NCBI GenBank assembly: GCA_022794295.1
Contig: JAAWEO010000014.1
Span: forward strand, 1 to 22,584
Direction of reading: 5' to 3'
Length of the DNA stretch: 22,584 nucleotides
DNA from: Angelakisella sp.
GTDB taxonomy: Bacteria > Bacillota > Clostridia > Oscillospirales > Ruminococcaceae
The translations under genes were made by a program, and so were the position numbers. Positions 9,215 to 15,974 of the stretch are shown piece by piece. Position 1 is the first letter of the stretch; each line of letters starts with the position of its first letter. The notes below the pieces were generated by a model, which saw nothing but the letters and a program-made list of their open reading frames with translations, did not search any database and was not told the origin of the DNA.

Positions 9215-9256
9215 CCCCATAGGTTTACTTGAGAAGAACCAAGTTTGCCTATGGGG
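9215..9256. repeat. Hairpin at the AT-rich/GC-rich boundary
   Basis: CCCCATAGG (9215-9223) pairs perfectly with CCTATGGGG (9248-9256), and ACTT/AAGT inside can extend the stem past a 3-nt internal loop. No T-tract follows on either strand, so it is not a standard terminator. It marks where AT-rich accessory DNA ends and GC-rich DNA begins. The rest of the gap 9168-9397 holds only a 29-codon ORF without a ribosome binding site (9251-9340) and small palindromes, including ACCAGCTCCAAGCTGGT at 9381-9397, immediately after the kinase stop codon. Confidence 0.5.
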
Positions 9257-9397
9257 GTCATCATAGTGGGCGCCAACTGGGCAGAGGAAAAGCTCGCCTG
9301 CACCTACAACAGCCTGTTTGTGCGGGCGCAAAATACTTAGACCTCCCCGCCGGGCTTTTCGCTTTCCCTGTATTCGGAATACCAGCTCCAAGCTGGT

Positions 9398-10645
9398 TCA
9401 CAAAACAAGCTGTGAGACAAGACTGACAAAGATCTCCCGCTCTCCAAAGCCGCCGGATTTTGTTACGATGGTGGCAGCGGAACCGTCCTGGCTGTGGAGT
9501 TTTGCCAGGACCGTCCCCGTTCCAACCTCCAGAAGGGGCTCCAGCTCTTTTCCCCCCAATGCGCGCATTACCCCCACCAGTGTGTCCCCGCCGGTGATAG
9601 CAAAAGCCAGCTCCGGCTGCTGCTTTCTCAGAAAAGCTGCAGCCTCCCCCAGACAATCCCGAATGAGCTGGACCCGGCCGGCAGTGGAGATCCCCAGCTT
9701 TTCTGCAAGGCGAAGGCCGGCTCCGTCCTCCTTGGGATCCATGGTGCAGATCATGACCGGCGCTTTGCCCCGGCAGGCGTGGGCGATGGTGTCCAAAAGC
9801 CGTTCTCCGGCTGGGGTCCGGAAAAAATCCGGCTGGAGGAACTGGCAGGGAAGCAGGTCGATGCGGAGAAAGCCCTTCTGCTGGGCGTATTCCACCTGCT
9901 CCCGTGTGATGCGGTTGACGCTGCCGCACAGGACCACCAGCTGCTTGACCTGGGGGAGCAGCGGTTTTTTCTGAGGCAGCGCCTCCAAGAAGGGACCAAG
10001 GCAGGAGGCCAGCCCGGCGCAGCCGGCAAGGAGCTTGGGGGTTTTGTTCCGGAACAGGGCCTCTGTGATCCGCCGGAGGTCCTGCTGATCTGCGGCGTCG
10101 TAGATCTCCACCCCGGGGTAGTTCCCCTGTGGATGCTCCGCTGCCCGGCAGCAGGGAAGCTCCGGTGCAGTGGAGCGAAGGATCTCCGGGATGTAGGATG
10201 CCCTGACCGGATCCACAGGATCCTGCCCGAAGGGGCTTTCGCTGACAGGGACGCCATCAATATACTGGACCCCGTCCCGGGTCAGCCGGTTCATGCTGGG
10301 GAAGGCAGGGGCAAAGGCCAGTGTTTCGTCAGGATACCGCTCCAGCAGGGCGGACAGCTCGGCGCCAACATTGCCCCGAAGGGCCGAATCGGTCTTTTTG
10401 TAGATGATGTCTACCTTTGCGGCGGAAACCCGTTGAATGACCTGGGCCACTTCCCGGCGGGCGGCTTCCGGGGACAGGTGCCGGCTTTCTGTATCCACCA
10501 CCACCACCTGGGCCTGAGAAAACAGCTCCGCCAGGTCGCTGTTCCGGTCGTCGGTGACCTTTGCGGGGATCCCTTCCTTTGCAAACTGAACGCCGGTATC
10601 CAGCGCGCCGGTAAAATCGTCAGCAATCACCAAAAGACGCTTCAT
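9398..10645 (-). CDS. Four-carbon acid sugar kinase family protein (DUF1537)
   Basis: A 415-aa cytoplasmic ATP-dependent kinase of the DUF1537 (OtnK/DtnK) family, which phosphorylates the terminal hydroxyl of C4 sugar acids such as D-threonate, D-erythronate or L-threonate. Family landmarks are the N-terminal DDFTGALDTGVQFA (residues about 9-22), VVDTESRHL, YKKTDSALRGNVGAEL and the substrate-side segment AFAPAFPSMNRLTRDGVQYI. The C-terminal nucleotide-binding domain has ITGGDTLVGVMRALG. The length is typical. The start is set by MKRLLVIADDFTG with AAAGGAGA 8-10 nt upstream; the frame is open further upstream but reads over the neighbouring gene. It is last in a four-gene operon, 41 bp behind the PdxA2-type gene. 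That pairing is the known signature of the D-threonate/D-erythronate route to dihydroxyacetone phosphate. The exact substrate cannot be read from the sequence. Confidence 0.9.
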   Translation of the reverse strand: MKRLLVIADDFTGALDTGVQFAKEGIPAKVTDDRNSDLAELFSQAQVVVVDTESRHLSPEAARREVAQVIQRVSAAKVDIIYKKTDSALRGNVGAELSALLERYPDETLAFAPAFPSMNRLTRDGVQYIDGVPVSESPFGQDPVDPVRASYIPEILRSTAPELPCCRAAEHPQGNYPGVEIYDAADQQDLRRITEALFRNKTPKLLAGCAGLASCLGPFLEALPQKKPLLPQVKQLVVLCGSVNRITREQVEYAQQKGFLRIDLLPCQFLQPDFFRTPAGERLLDTIAHACRGKAPVMICTMDPKEDGAGLRLAEKLGISTAGRVQLIRDCLGEAAAFLRKQQPELAFAITGGDTLVGVMRALGGKELEPLLEVGTGTVLAKLHSQDGSAATIVTKSGGFGEREIFVSLVSQLVL

Positions 10646-10686
10646 CTTTCGTGAATCTCCTTTCCAGGGAATGGCAAGAACACACC

Positions 10687-11724
10687 CTAAGACTGACGGT
10701 TCCTTGCAGCCTGCGCCGCGTAGGCAATGGCGTTTAAAAGGCTCAGCTCGTTGGCGGTGCCCCGTCCGGCGTGTTCGTAGGCGGTGCCGTGGTCCACGCT
10801 GACCCGGATAATGGGCAGCCCAAGGGTGACATTGATCCCCTCTACCGCACTCCACGCCTGCTTTTCCCGGTCGTACACAAACCCGACCGTTTTCAGGGGG
10901 ATGTGCCCCTGGTCGTGATACATGACCACAACAATGTCGTACCACCCGCCCAGAGCCTTTGAAAAGATGGTATCGGCGGGGAGGGGGCCTTCTACAGTCA
11001 GGCCCTCCGCTCTCGCCTGGAGAACAGCGGGCAGGATCTCCTGTTCGTCCTCGGTGCCAAACAGCCCGTGTTCACCACAGTGGGGGTTCAGCCCCGCCAC
11101 CGCAATGCGGGGGGCGGAGATCCCCAACCCCCTGCACGCCTGATCCGCCAGCCGGATGACCTCCAGCACCCGTTCCCGCTTGACCCGGTCACAGGCTTCC
11201 CGAAGGGAAACGTGGGTGGAGACATGGATCACCCGAAGGTCGTGGTGGCAGAGCATCATGGCATAGTGCTTTGTGCCTGTGTACTCCGCATAGATCTCGG
11301 TATGGCCGGAGTAATGGTGGCCCGCGGCATTGATGGCTTCCTTGCTTATGGCGTTTGTGACAGTGCCGCCGGCCACCTTGCTCATTGCAAGTTCGATGGC
11401 CTTTTTGACATACTGGAAGGCGGCTTCCCCTGCCGCGGCAGAGATCTTGCCCATCTCCAGCGTTTCTGGGTTTACCAGACCCATTTCGTATACATTGATG
11501 ACCCCCCGCCGGAACCGGGCGTTCTCCACCCGGCGGACCGGGCGTATCTCTGCTTTCCCGGTCAGACCGCACCATTCCAACGCCTTTTCCATCATTCCGG
11601 AGTCTCCGATCACCAGCGGGCGGCAAATATCATCCACCGGGTGCTCCGCAAGCGCCCTTGCGGTGATCTCGGGGCCGCTTCCGGAGGGATCCCCCATTGT
11701 AATGGCAAGGATGGGCTTTTCCAT
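10687..11724 (-). CDS. pdxA2: PdxA2-type 4-phospho-sugar-acid dehydrogenase
   Basis: A 345-aa NAD-dependent, metal-dependent dehydrogenase of the PdxA family. PdxA itself oxidises 4-phosphohydroxy-L-threonine in pyridoxal phosphate synthesis; the PdxA2 branch oxidatively decarboxylates 4-phospho-D-threonate or -erythronate to dihydroxyacetone phosphate. Visible motifs are MGDPSGSGPEI near the N terminus, the metal-site segment HHYSGHTEIYAEYTGTKHYA, LNPHCGEHGLFGTEDEQEI, MYHDQGHIPLKTVGF, and the C-terminal LPIIRVSVDHGTAYEHAG. The start is the ATG of MEKPILAITMGDP, preceded by a strong AGGAGG 7-8 nt upstream; an upstream in-frame extension has no such site. The adjacent DUF1537 kinase argues for the catabolic PdxA2 role rather than vitamin B6 synthesis. 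I infer that assignment from context. Confidence 0.9.
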   Translation of the reverse strand: MEKPILAITMGDPSGSGPEITARALAEHPVDDICRPLVIGDSGMMEKALEWCGLTGKAEIRPVRRVENARFRRGVINVYEMGLVNPETLEMGKISAAAGEAAFQYVKKAIELAMSKVAGGTVTNAISKEAINAAGHHYSGHTEIYAEYTGTKHYAMMLCHHDLRVIHVSTHVSLREACDRVKRERVLEVIRLADQACRGLGISAPRIAVAGLNPHCGEHGLFGTEDEQEILPAVLQARAEGLTVEGPLPADTIFSKALGGWYDIVVVMYHDQGHIPLKTVGFVYDREKQAWSAVEGINVTLGLPIIRVSVDHGTAYEHAGRGTANELSLLNAIAYAAQAARNRQS

Positions 11725-11771
11725 AAAAAACCTCCTGTTTGATTGAAGCTCCGGATCGCTTCCCCCGGCGA

Positions 11772-12515
11772 TCATCGGGAAAGACCGGCCAAAAAGGCCC
11801 CGGCTTGCTGGAACACGTTGTGGCGCCCCTCGGTCAGAACGATGTTATGCTCTCCGTCATCGGGGTTGTAGAGCTTTTTCTCGGTGGAGCTGATGTGCTC
11901 CATAATGTAGCGGCAGCTTCGCGGGTCCGCCATGGCGTCGTTTTTTGCCTGGATCACCAGGGCCGGGCAGGTGATCCGTTCCAGGACCCCGTCGGTGCGC
12001 AGGTGCTTCATAAGGTTGGAAAGCTCCTGGAAGACCCGGATGGCGATCTCCTCGTAGTGGATATGATACCAACGGTACAAATCCACCTTGCCGCCCATAT
12101 CCCGGTGGAACCAGACCTGCTCCGGGGGATAGGAATCGGTGACAAAATTCCCGGGAAGCATCCAGATGGGGGCGGAGCAGGGGAGGATCCCCGCAACGTC
12201 GGGACGCCGGGCGGCCAGGGCCAGGGACAAGCTCCCGCCCAGGGAAAGGCCGCCGACATAGACCCTGTCATAGTACTTTTTCAGCGCCTCAAAGTCGTAT
12301 TCCGCTTTGTCGATCATATCCTCAAAGGAGGTCCGTAGAAGCTCCTGGGGGTAGGTGCCGTGGCCCGCCACATTGACACAGTGGACCGAATAGCCGTAAT
12401 CGTTCATGGCCTTTGCCATGGGGACCATTTGGGCGCAGCCGGAAGTGATGCCATGAAGGAGCAGGATCGCCTCGCCGCTGCCGCCCTCCAGAAAAACAGG
12501 ATCATTAAAACGCAT
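11772..12515 (-). CDS. Alpha/beta hydrolase (carboxylesterase/Est30-like)
   Basis: A 247-aa soluble serine hydrolase of the alpha/beta fold. LLLHGITSG (residues about 18-26) is the oxyanion-hole segment, and GLSLGG carries the nucleophile Ser near residue 91. The acidic residue is probably the Asp in QAKNDAMAD, and the catalytic His lies in the C-terminal HNIVLTEGRHNVFQQ stretch. This resembles carboxylesterase Est30 and monoacylglycerol-lipase-like enzymes. The start is the ATG of MRFNDPVF, because AAAGGAGAC sits just upstream; a TTG six codons earlier overlaps that site. It lies between the permease (32 bp) and the pdxA2 gene (47 bp) in one operon, so a role in releasing the sugar acid from an ester or lactone before phosphorylation is plausible. 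That is inference only, since this family acts on many esters. Confidence 0.82.
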   Translation of the reverse strand: MRFNDPVFLEGGSGEAILLLHGITSGCAQMVPMAKAMNDYGYSVHCVNVAGHGTYPQELLRTSFEDMIDKAEYDFEALKKYYDRVYVGGLSLGGSLSLALAARRPDVAGILPCSAPIWMLPGNFVTDSYPPEQVWFHRDMGGKVDLYRWYHIHYEEIAIRVFQELSNLMKHLRTDGVLERITCPALVIQAKNDAMADPRSCRYIMEHISSTEKKLYNPDDGEHNIVLTEGRHNVFQQAGAFLAGLSR

Positions 12516-12547
12516 ATGTAGTCTCCTTTCCAAAGCTCTCGCAGTAC

Positions 12548-13519
12548 TTAACCGTTTGCCGCCCGGCGTTTTTCAAGGGCGGCGCTGTCGCCCCAGCGTT
12601 TTACCACCGCTGCGGTGAGCACAGGGACCAGAACGACTGTGACGACCACTGCGGCGGCGCATTGTGCCGTTGCCGCCTCCACATAAGGGGCGTAGTCGGT
12701 GGCGATGGCCCCCACCAGGGCCGGGGTCGCCACACAGTTGCCGGCTGCGCTTGCGACAGCTGCACCGGCGTAGCCGGGGCGGCGGTTGATGAGCTTATCG
12801 GCAAGGATGCAGATAAGGCCGGACCAGGCAACACAGAATACACCCAGCAGGATACCGCGGGCACCTCCGGACACAAGATTGCCGACACTGATGCCGGCCC
12901 CCAGGGAAAAGGCAAAGAATGGGATCAAAATGCCGCTGGCGGGAGCAAGGAATTTTGCGATCTCGTCATCAAGGTTCCCAAGGATCATACCGATCAGGAC
13001 AGGGAGGATGGCGGAAAGGAGGCTGGTGAAGGGGATGTCCGCCATACCGGTGGCCCCAAAGGCGACCATGGTCAGAAAAGGCCCGTCGTTGATGGAAAGC
13101 AGGGAATTGGCCGCCACGTCCTCCGGCTCGCCGTAGGTCCCGGCCAGGGACATGTAAAGGCCGCCGTTGGAATTGGTGACCGCCGAGATGATGGCAAGGG
13201 AAGAAATGCCCAAAAACCCTGCGGGCCCAAAAAGGGTGGCAATGAGGATGCCAAGGAGGGCACCGGCCAGGAACTTGGCAATGAGAAGGACCGCCCCTCT
13301 TTTAAGGACCTCCCCCGCCTGCTTCAGATTGATCTGGGCGCCGATGCAGAACATGGTGCAGGCGATAAACGGACTGGCAGCCGCGGAGCCCCATAAGGAG
13401 GTGGTCAGTCCGCCCAAAGCCAGGAAGGAGGGAAACAGCGTGTTAATAAGAACACCCAGGAGAAGTGGAACCACCATCAGCCCGCCCGGGACTTTTTTGA
13501 CCGTTTGCAAAATCTTCAT
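12548..13519 (-). CDS. kdgT: 2-keto-3-deoxygluconate permease family transporter
   Basis: A 323-aa inner-membrane secondary transporter of the KdgT family, with about ten hydrophobic segments. Family features are the N-terminal VPGGLMVVPLLLGVLINTLFP, the segment TNSNGGLYMSLAGTYGEPED, the acidic LSINDGPFLTMVAFGATG, GMILGNLDDEIAKFLAPASG followed by LIPFFAFSLGAGI, and AGAAVASAAGNCVATPALVG near the C terminus. The start is the ATG of MKILQTVKKVPGG, with AAAGGAGAATCC just upstream; an open extension of 94 codons upstream is non-coding leader. It is the first gene of the operon. In this context it more likely imports a C4 sugar acid (or its ester/lactone) than 2-keto-3-deoxygluconate, because no KDG kinase or aldolase gene is nearby. 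The family assignment is firm, the substrate is not, and the symbol names the family. Confidence 0.88.
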   Translation of the reverse strand: MKILQTVKKVPGGLMVVPLLLGVLINTLFPSFLALGGLTTSLWGSAAASPFIACTMFCIGAQINLKQAGEVLKRGAVLLIAKFLAGALLGILIATLFGPAGFLGISSLAIISAVTNSNGGLYMSLAGTYGEPEDVAANSLLSINDGPFLTMVAFGATGMADIPFTSLLSAILPVLIGMILGNLDDEIAKFLAPASGILIPFFAFSLGAGISVGNLVSGGARGILLGVFCVAWSGLICILADKLINRRPGYAGAAVASAAGNCVATPALVGAIATDYAPYVEAATAQCAAAVVVTVVLVPVLTAAVVKRWGDSAALEKRRAANG

Positions 13520-13568
13520 TTGGATTCTCCTTTCTTCTTTAAACCCCGCGCTTGTACGGAACACCCAT

Positions 13569-13597
13569 ATTATAGAGCTGCGGTTTATATTTTTACA
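13569..13597 (-). promoter_or_regulatory. Candidate promoter of the sugar-acid operon
   Basis: Read on the minus strand, a perfect TATAAT (13569-13574 as ATTATA) is preceded after exactly 17 nt by TGTAAA (13592-13597). The -35 is weak, as expected for an activator-dependent promoter. The -10 lies about 50 bp from the permease start codon and the candidate operators lie upstream. Confidence 0.5.
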
Positions 13598-13621
13598 TGC
13601 AAAATGACGTGCTGCTTGTTG

Positions 13622-13689
13622 CAAATAGAAACTATTTTTCAGCCGCCAAACGCTGCGCCGGATTTTGTATTTCAAATAGAAACATTTGC
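13622..13689. promoter_or_regulatory. Two dyad-like candidate operators
   Basis: The word CAAATAGAAAC occurs at 13622-13632 and 13673-13683, 51 bp apart (about five helical turns). Each copy sits in a small dyad: AAATAG-AAA-CTATTT at 13623-13637, and CAAAT-AGAAAC-ATTTG at 13673-13688. They lie between the divergent kdgT and regulator genes, upstream of the candidate kdgT promoter. I infer they bind the divergently encoded Fis-type regulator. A looser related word, ATGCAAAAT, occurs near 13598-13606. Confidence 0.45.
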
Positions 13690-13712
13690 TTGTCGATATT
13701 GCTGTTCCCATC

Positions 13713-13721
13713 TGATACAAT
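13713..13721 (+). promoter_or_regulatory. Candidate extended -10 promoter for the regulator gene
   Basis: TGATACAAT is an extended -10 element (TG-N-TACAAT). A consensus -35 is not evident at 17 nt. Transcription from here would give a leader of about 300 nt that includes the palindromic element at 13780-14009. Confidence 0.3.
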
Positions 13722-13779
13722 GGAACCAGAACACAAAAGATCCGCCGACTGGCACTGCCTGGGGATAGGGATCGTTCTA

Positions 13780-14009
13780 AGAGCCTATTCAAGATCTCCA
13801 AGTATGCCGAAAGGGCAGGGATTTTTTCCTCCGCGCTAAGAGCCGCCTGGGGCGGTTACGCTCTGGACGCGCCTGCGGGCGCAGTAACGCAGCAGGGTGG
13901 ACTGCATCCGCAGATGCGTCCATCGGCCAACCGTCCTACGGGGGCGGCTCTTAGGCCGATGGAAAAAGACATGCCCTGGCGGCGTGCGGGGGGATTTTGA
14001 ATAGGCTCT
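13780..14009. mobile_element. MITE-like palindromic element, 230 bp
   Basis: AGAGCCTATTCAA (13780-13792) is perfectly mirrored by TTGAATAGGCTCT (13997-14009), giving 13-bp terminal inverted repeats. TAA is present at both outer borders (13778-13780 and 14009-14011), which may be a short target duplication. Nested inside is a second pair of perfect 12-bp arms, CTAAGAGCCGCC (13836-13847) and GGCGGCTCTTAG (13943-13954), and a third pair, CCATCGGCC (13920-13928) and GGCCGATGG (13954-13962). No protein is encoded. The right part (13945-14009) is clearly related to sequence at 19914-19975. It lies immediately before the ribosome binding site of the regulator gene. Confidence 0.7.
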
Positions 14010-14028
14010 AAGATGGGGGGAAGATCAA

Positions 14029-15807
14029 ATGACGGAAATACCGGTCCGGATCCTGGGGATCGCGCCCTACGAGGGGATGAAATTGGCTATGGAGCGGGCC
14101 GCGGAGACCTACTCCAACGTGTCTCTGGATACCTTTGTGGGCGACCTGGAGCAGGGCGTGGACATCGTCCGGCAGAACCTGGACAGCACCTATGACTGCA
14201 TCATCTCCCGCGGGGGGACAGCGGAGCTGATCCGGAGGGTCACCGATATCCCGGTGGTGGAGATCCACCTGTCGGTTTACGATATTTTAAGGACGATCCA
14301 GCTGGCGGAAGGCTATTCCAAGCGCTACGCTGTCGTTGGCTTCCCCAATATCACCCAGTCGGCACATATTGTAAACGGGCTGCTCCACTCCTCCATGGAG
14401 ATCCACACCATCCACAATGCAGAGGAGACCCACCGGCTCCTTTTGTCCCTTCGAAAGGATGGCTGCCACATTATTGTAGGGGACATGATCACCCAGACCG
14501 TTGCCAAAAGCCTGGGGATGGATGCCTTTCTGATCACCTCGGGAACGGAGGCCCTTCAATCCGCCATCGAGCAGGCTGTCACACTGAGCGCCGGTTTCCG
14601 GCGGCTGCAGCAGGAAAACCTTTTTTTCCGGTGTGTTTCCCGGGAAAAGGACAGCAGCCTGGCGGTGCTGGACGATGACGGGAAGCTCTATTACAGCTTT
14701 CCGGAGGATCCCAACACCGCCCTGCTCACCGTCCTCCGGGAGAAGCTGCCGGAAACACAGCAGCGGTCGGTTCTAAGGTTTTACCATAATGACCGGGGGC
14801 GGCTGTACACCGTTTCCGGTCAGCTGCTGATGATCGGACAGGCCAGGTTTACCCTGTTTCACTACACACTGTCCAAGATCCCCCTGCGCTCCAATAAGCT
14901 GGGGATCCGCTCCTACAGCTGTGACGAGTGCGAGCACCTCTTTGACAGCAGCTTTTACGCCATCAGCAGCGCCATGGGCGCCGTGGAGCCGGCGGTGCAA
15001 TCCATTGCAAAAACACACCAGCCGGTTATGATCCTGGGGGAGGATGGGACCGGAAAGGAACAGATCGCCCGGTACCTGTACCTGCGCAGCTCCTTTCGGA
15101 CACGCCCCATGATCGTGGTCAACTGTGAGCTGGTAACAGGGCGCACATGGGACTACCTGCTCAACCACCACAAATCTCCCCTCAATGAGAACGGGTGTAC
15201 CATCTACTTCCAGCATCTTGCGGCGGCGCCGGACACCCCTTTGACAGAGCTGCTTTCCCTGATCCGGGACACCGGCCTTCAAAAAAGACAGCGGCTGATC
15301 TTTTCCTGCACCTGCCAAAAGGATGGAGAAACCCCTTACGCAGCGGCGGCGTTTATCCAGAAGCTGAGCTGCCAAACCCTGCAGCTCCCCACTCTCAGAA
15401 GCCGGCGGGACGAGATCACCTCCCTTGCCAGCCTGTATTTGGGGAGCCTGAACCAGACCATGGGCAGACAGATCGCCGGCTTTGAGCCCGGAGCCGCCAG
15501 CCGCCTGCGCGAGTTCGGCTGGCCCAATAACTACACCCAGTTCTGCAAGGTCCTGCAAAACCTTGCTGCCCTGACCAATTCCTCCTACATCAGCGCCCAG
15601 GACGTGGCGGAGCTGCTGGCCCAGGAAAGGGACCTGGTCCGCAGCCAAAGCGGGGCGGGGTTTTCGCCGGTGGGAAAGACCCTGGACGAGATCATCCGGG
15701 AAGCGATCCTTCAGACCCTGGAATCGGTGGGGGGCAACCAGACCATTGCGGCAAAGCAGCTGGGGATCAGCAGGACCACCCTTTGGCGGCATCTGAACCG
15801 GATCTGA
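14029..15807 (+). CDS. PrpR_N-domain Fis-type transcriptional regulator with degenerate AAA+ domain
   Basis: A 592-aa cytoplasmic regulator. Residues 1 to about 180 form a PrpR N-terminal sensor domain (YDCIISRGGTAELIRR, VVEIHLSVYDILRTI, YAVVGFPNIT), which in relatives binds a small effector. Residues about 190-300 look PAS-like (LAVLDDDGKLYYSFPED). The central region resembles a sigma-54-interacting AAA+ domain with a good Walker A (GEDGTGKEQIA, from residue 337). The expected Walker B GGTLFLDEI is instead GCTIYFQHL (about 389-397), and no GAFTGA motif exists. The C terminus is a Fis-type helix-turn-helix (GGNQTIAAKQLGISRTTLWRHL). Loss of GAFTGA means it is unlikely to activate sigma-54 polymerase. 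It probably acts as a repressor or sigma-70-type activator, as TyrR-like relatives do. The start has GGGGGAAG upstream. It is divergent from the sugar-acid operon and is its likely regulator (inference). Confidence 0.82.
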   Translation: MTEIPVRILGIAPYEGMKLAMERAAETYSNVSLDTFVGDLEQGVDIVRQNLDSTYDCIISRGGTAELIRRVTDIPVVEIHLSVYDILRTIQLAEGYSKRYAVVGFPNITQSAHIVNGLLHSSMEIHTIHNAEETHRLLLSLRKDGCHIIVGDMITQTVAKSLGMDAFLITSGTEALQSAIEQAVTLSAGFRRLQQENLFFRCVSREKDSSLAVLDDDGKLYYSFPEDPNTALLTVLREKLPETQQRSVLRFYHNDRGRLYTVSGQLLMIGQARFTLFHYTLSKIPLRSNKLGIRSYSCDECEHLFDSSFYAISSAMGAVEPAVQSIAKTHQPVMILGEDGTGKEQIARYLYLRSSFRTRPMIVVNCELVTGRTWDYLLNHHKSPLNENGCTIYFQHLAAAPDTPLTELLSLIRDTGLQKRQRLIFSCTCQKDGETPYAAAAFIQKLSCQTLQLPTLRSRRDEITSLASLYLGSLNQTMGRQIAGFEPGAASRLREFGWPNNYTQFCKVLQNLAALTNSSYISAQDVAELLAQERDLVRSQSGAGFSPVGKTLDEIIREAILQTLESVGGNQTIAAKQLGISRTTLWRHLNRI

Positions 15808-15895
15808 CTGGGCTGTGACGCAAAAGCGCCGGCCGCAGCGGCGTAAGCTCGCCCTGTTCCAGCTTTTTCCAACAAATATTTTCCTTTTTCCCCGG

Positions 15896-15924
15896 TTTAC
15901 ATTGGTGGATAAAAAGAGTATACT
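15896..15924 (+). promoter_or_regulatory. Sigma-A promoter of the carboxypeptidase gene
   Basis: TTTACA (15896-15901), a 17-nt spacer, then TATACT (15919-15924). This is a near-consensus housekeeping promoter in the 167-bp gap after the regulator gene. The leader before the chosen ATG is about 45 nt. I see no convincing terminator for the regulator gene in the gap. Confidence 0.72.
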
Positions 15925-15974
15925 ATCTTATGTATCATGTTCCTGAAAATCAGTCTGCATTTGGAGTGTTGCTG

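Noticed and set aside
9251..9340. 29-aa ORF starting MGVIIVGANWAEE
   Set aside because: No ribosome binding site, very short, and its start overlaps the 9215-9256 hairpin. It could be a remnant but cannot be supported as a gene.
9494..10654. 386-codon plus-strand frame opposite the kinase gene
   Set aside because: It is a shadow of the minus-strand coding sequence in GC-rich DNA, with no recognisable motif.
10646..10945. 100-residue N-terminal extension of the DUF1537 kinase
   Set aside because: The extension reads out-of-frame PdxA2 coding DNA. The family's N-terminal DDFTGA motif and a strong ribosome binding site fix the start at 10645.
13520..13801. 94-residue N-terminal extension of the permease
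   Set aside because: It covers the candidate promoter and dyads, lacks family similarity, and the ATG at 13519 has a clear ribosome binding site.
15827..15843. GC-rich hairpin CGCCG...CGGCG after the regulator gene
   Set aside because: The stem is only 5 bp and no T-tract follows, so it is not supported as a terminator.
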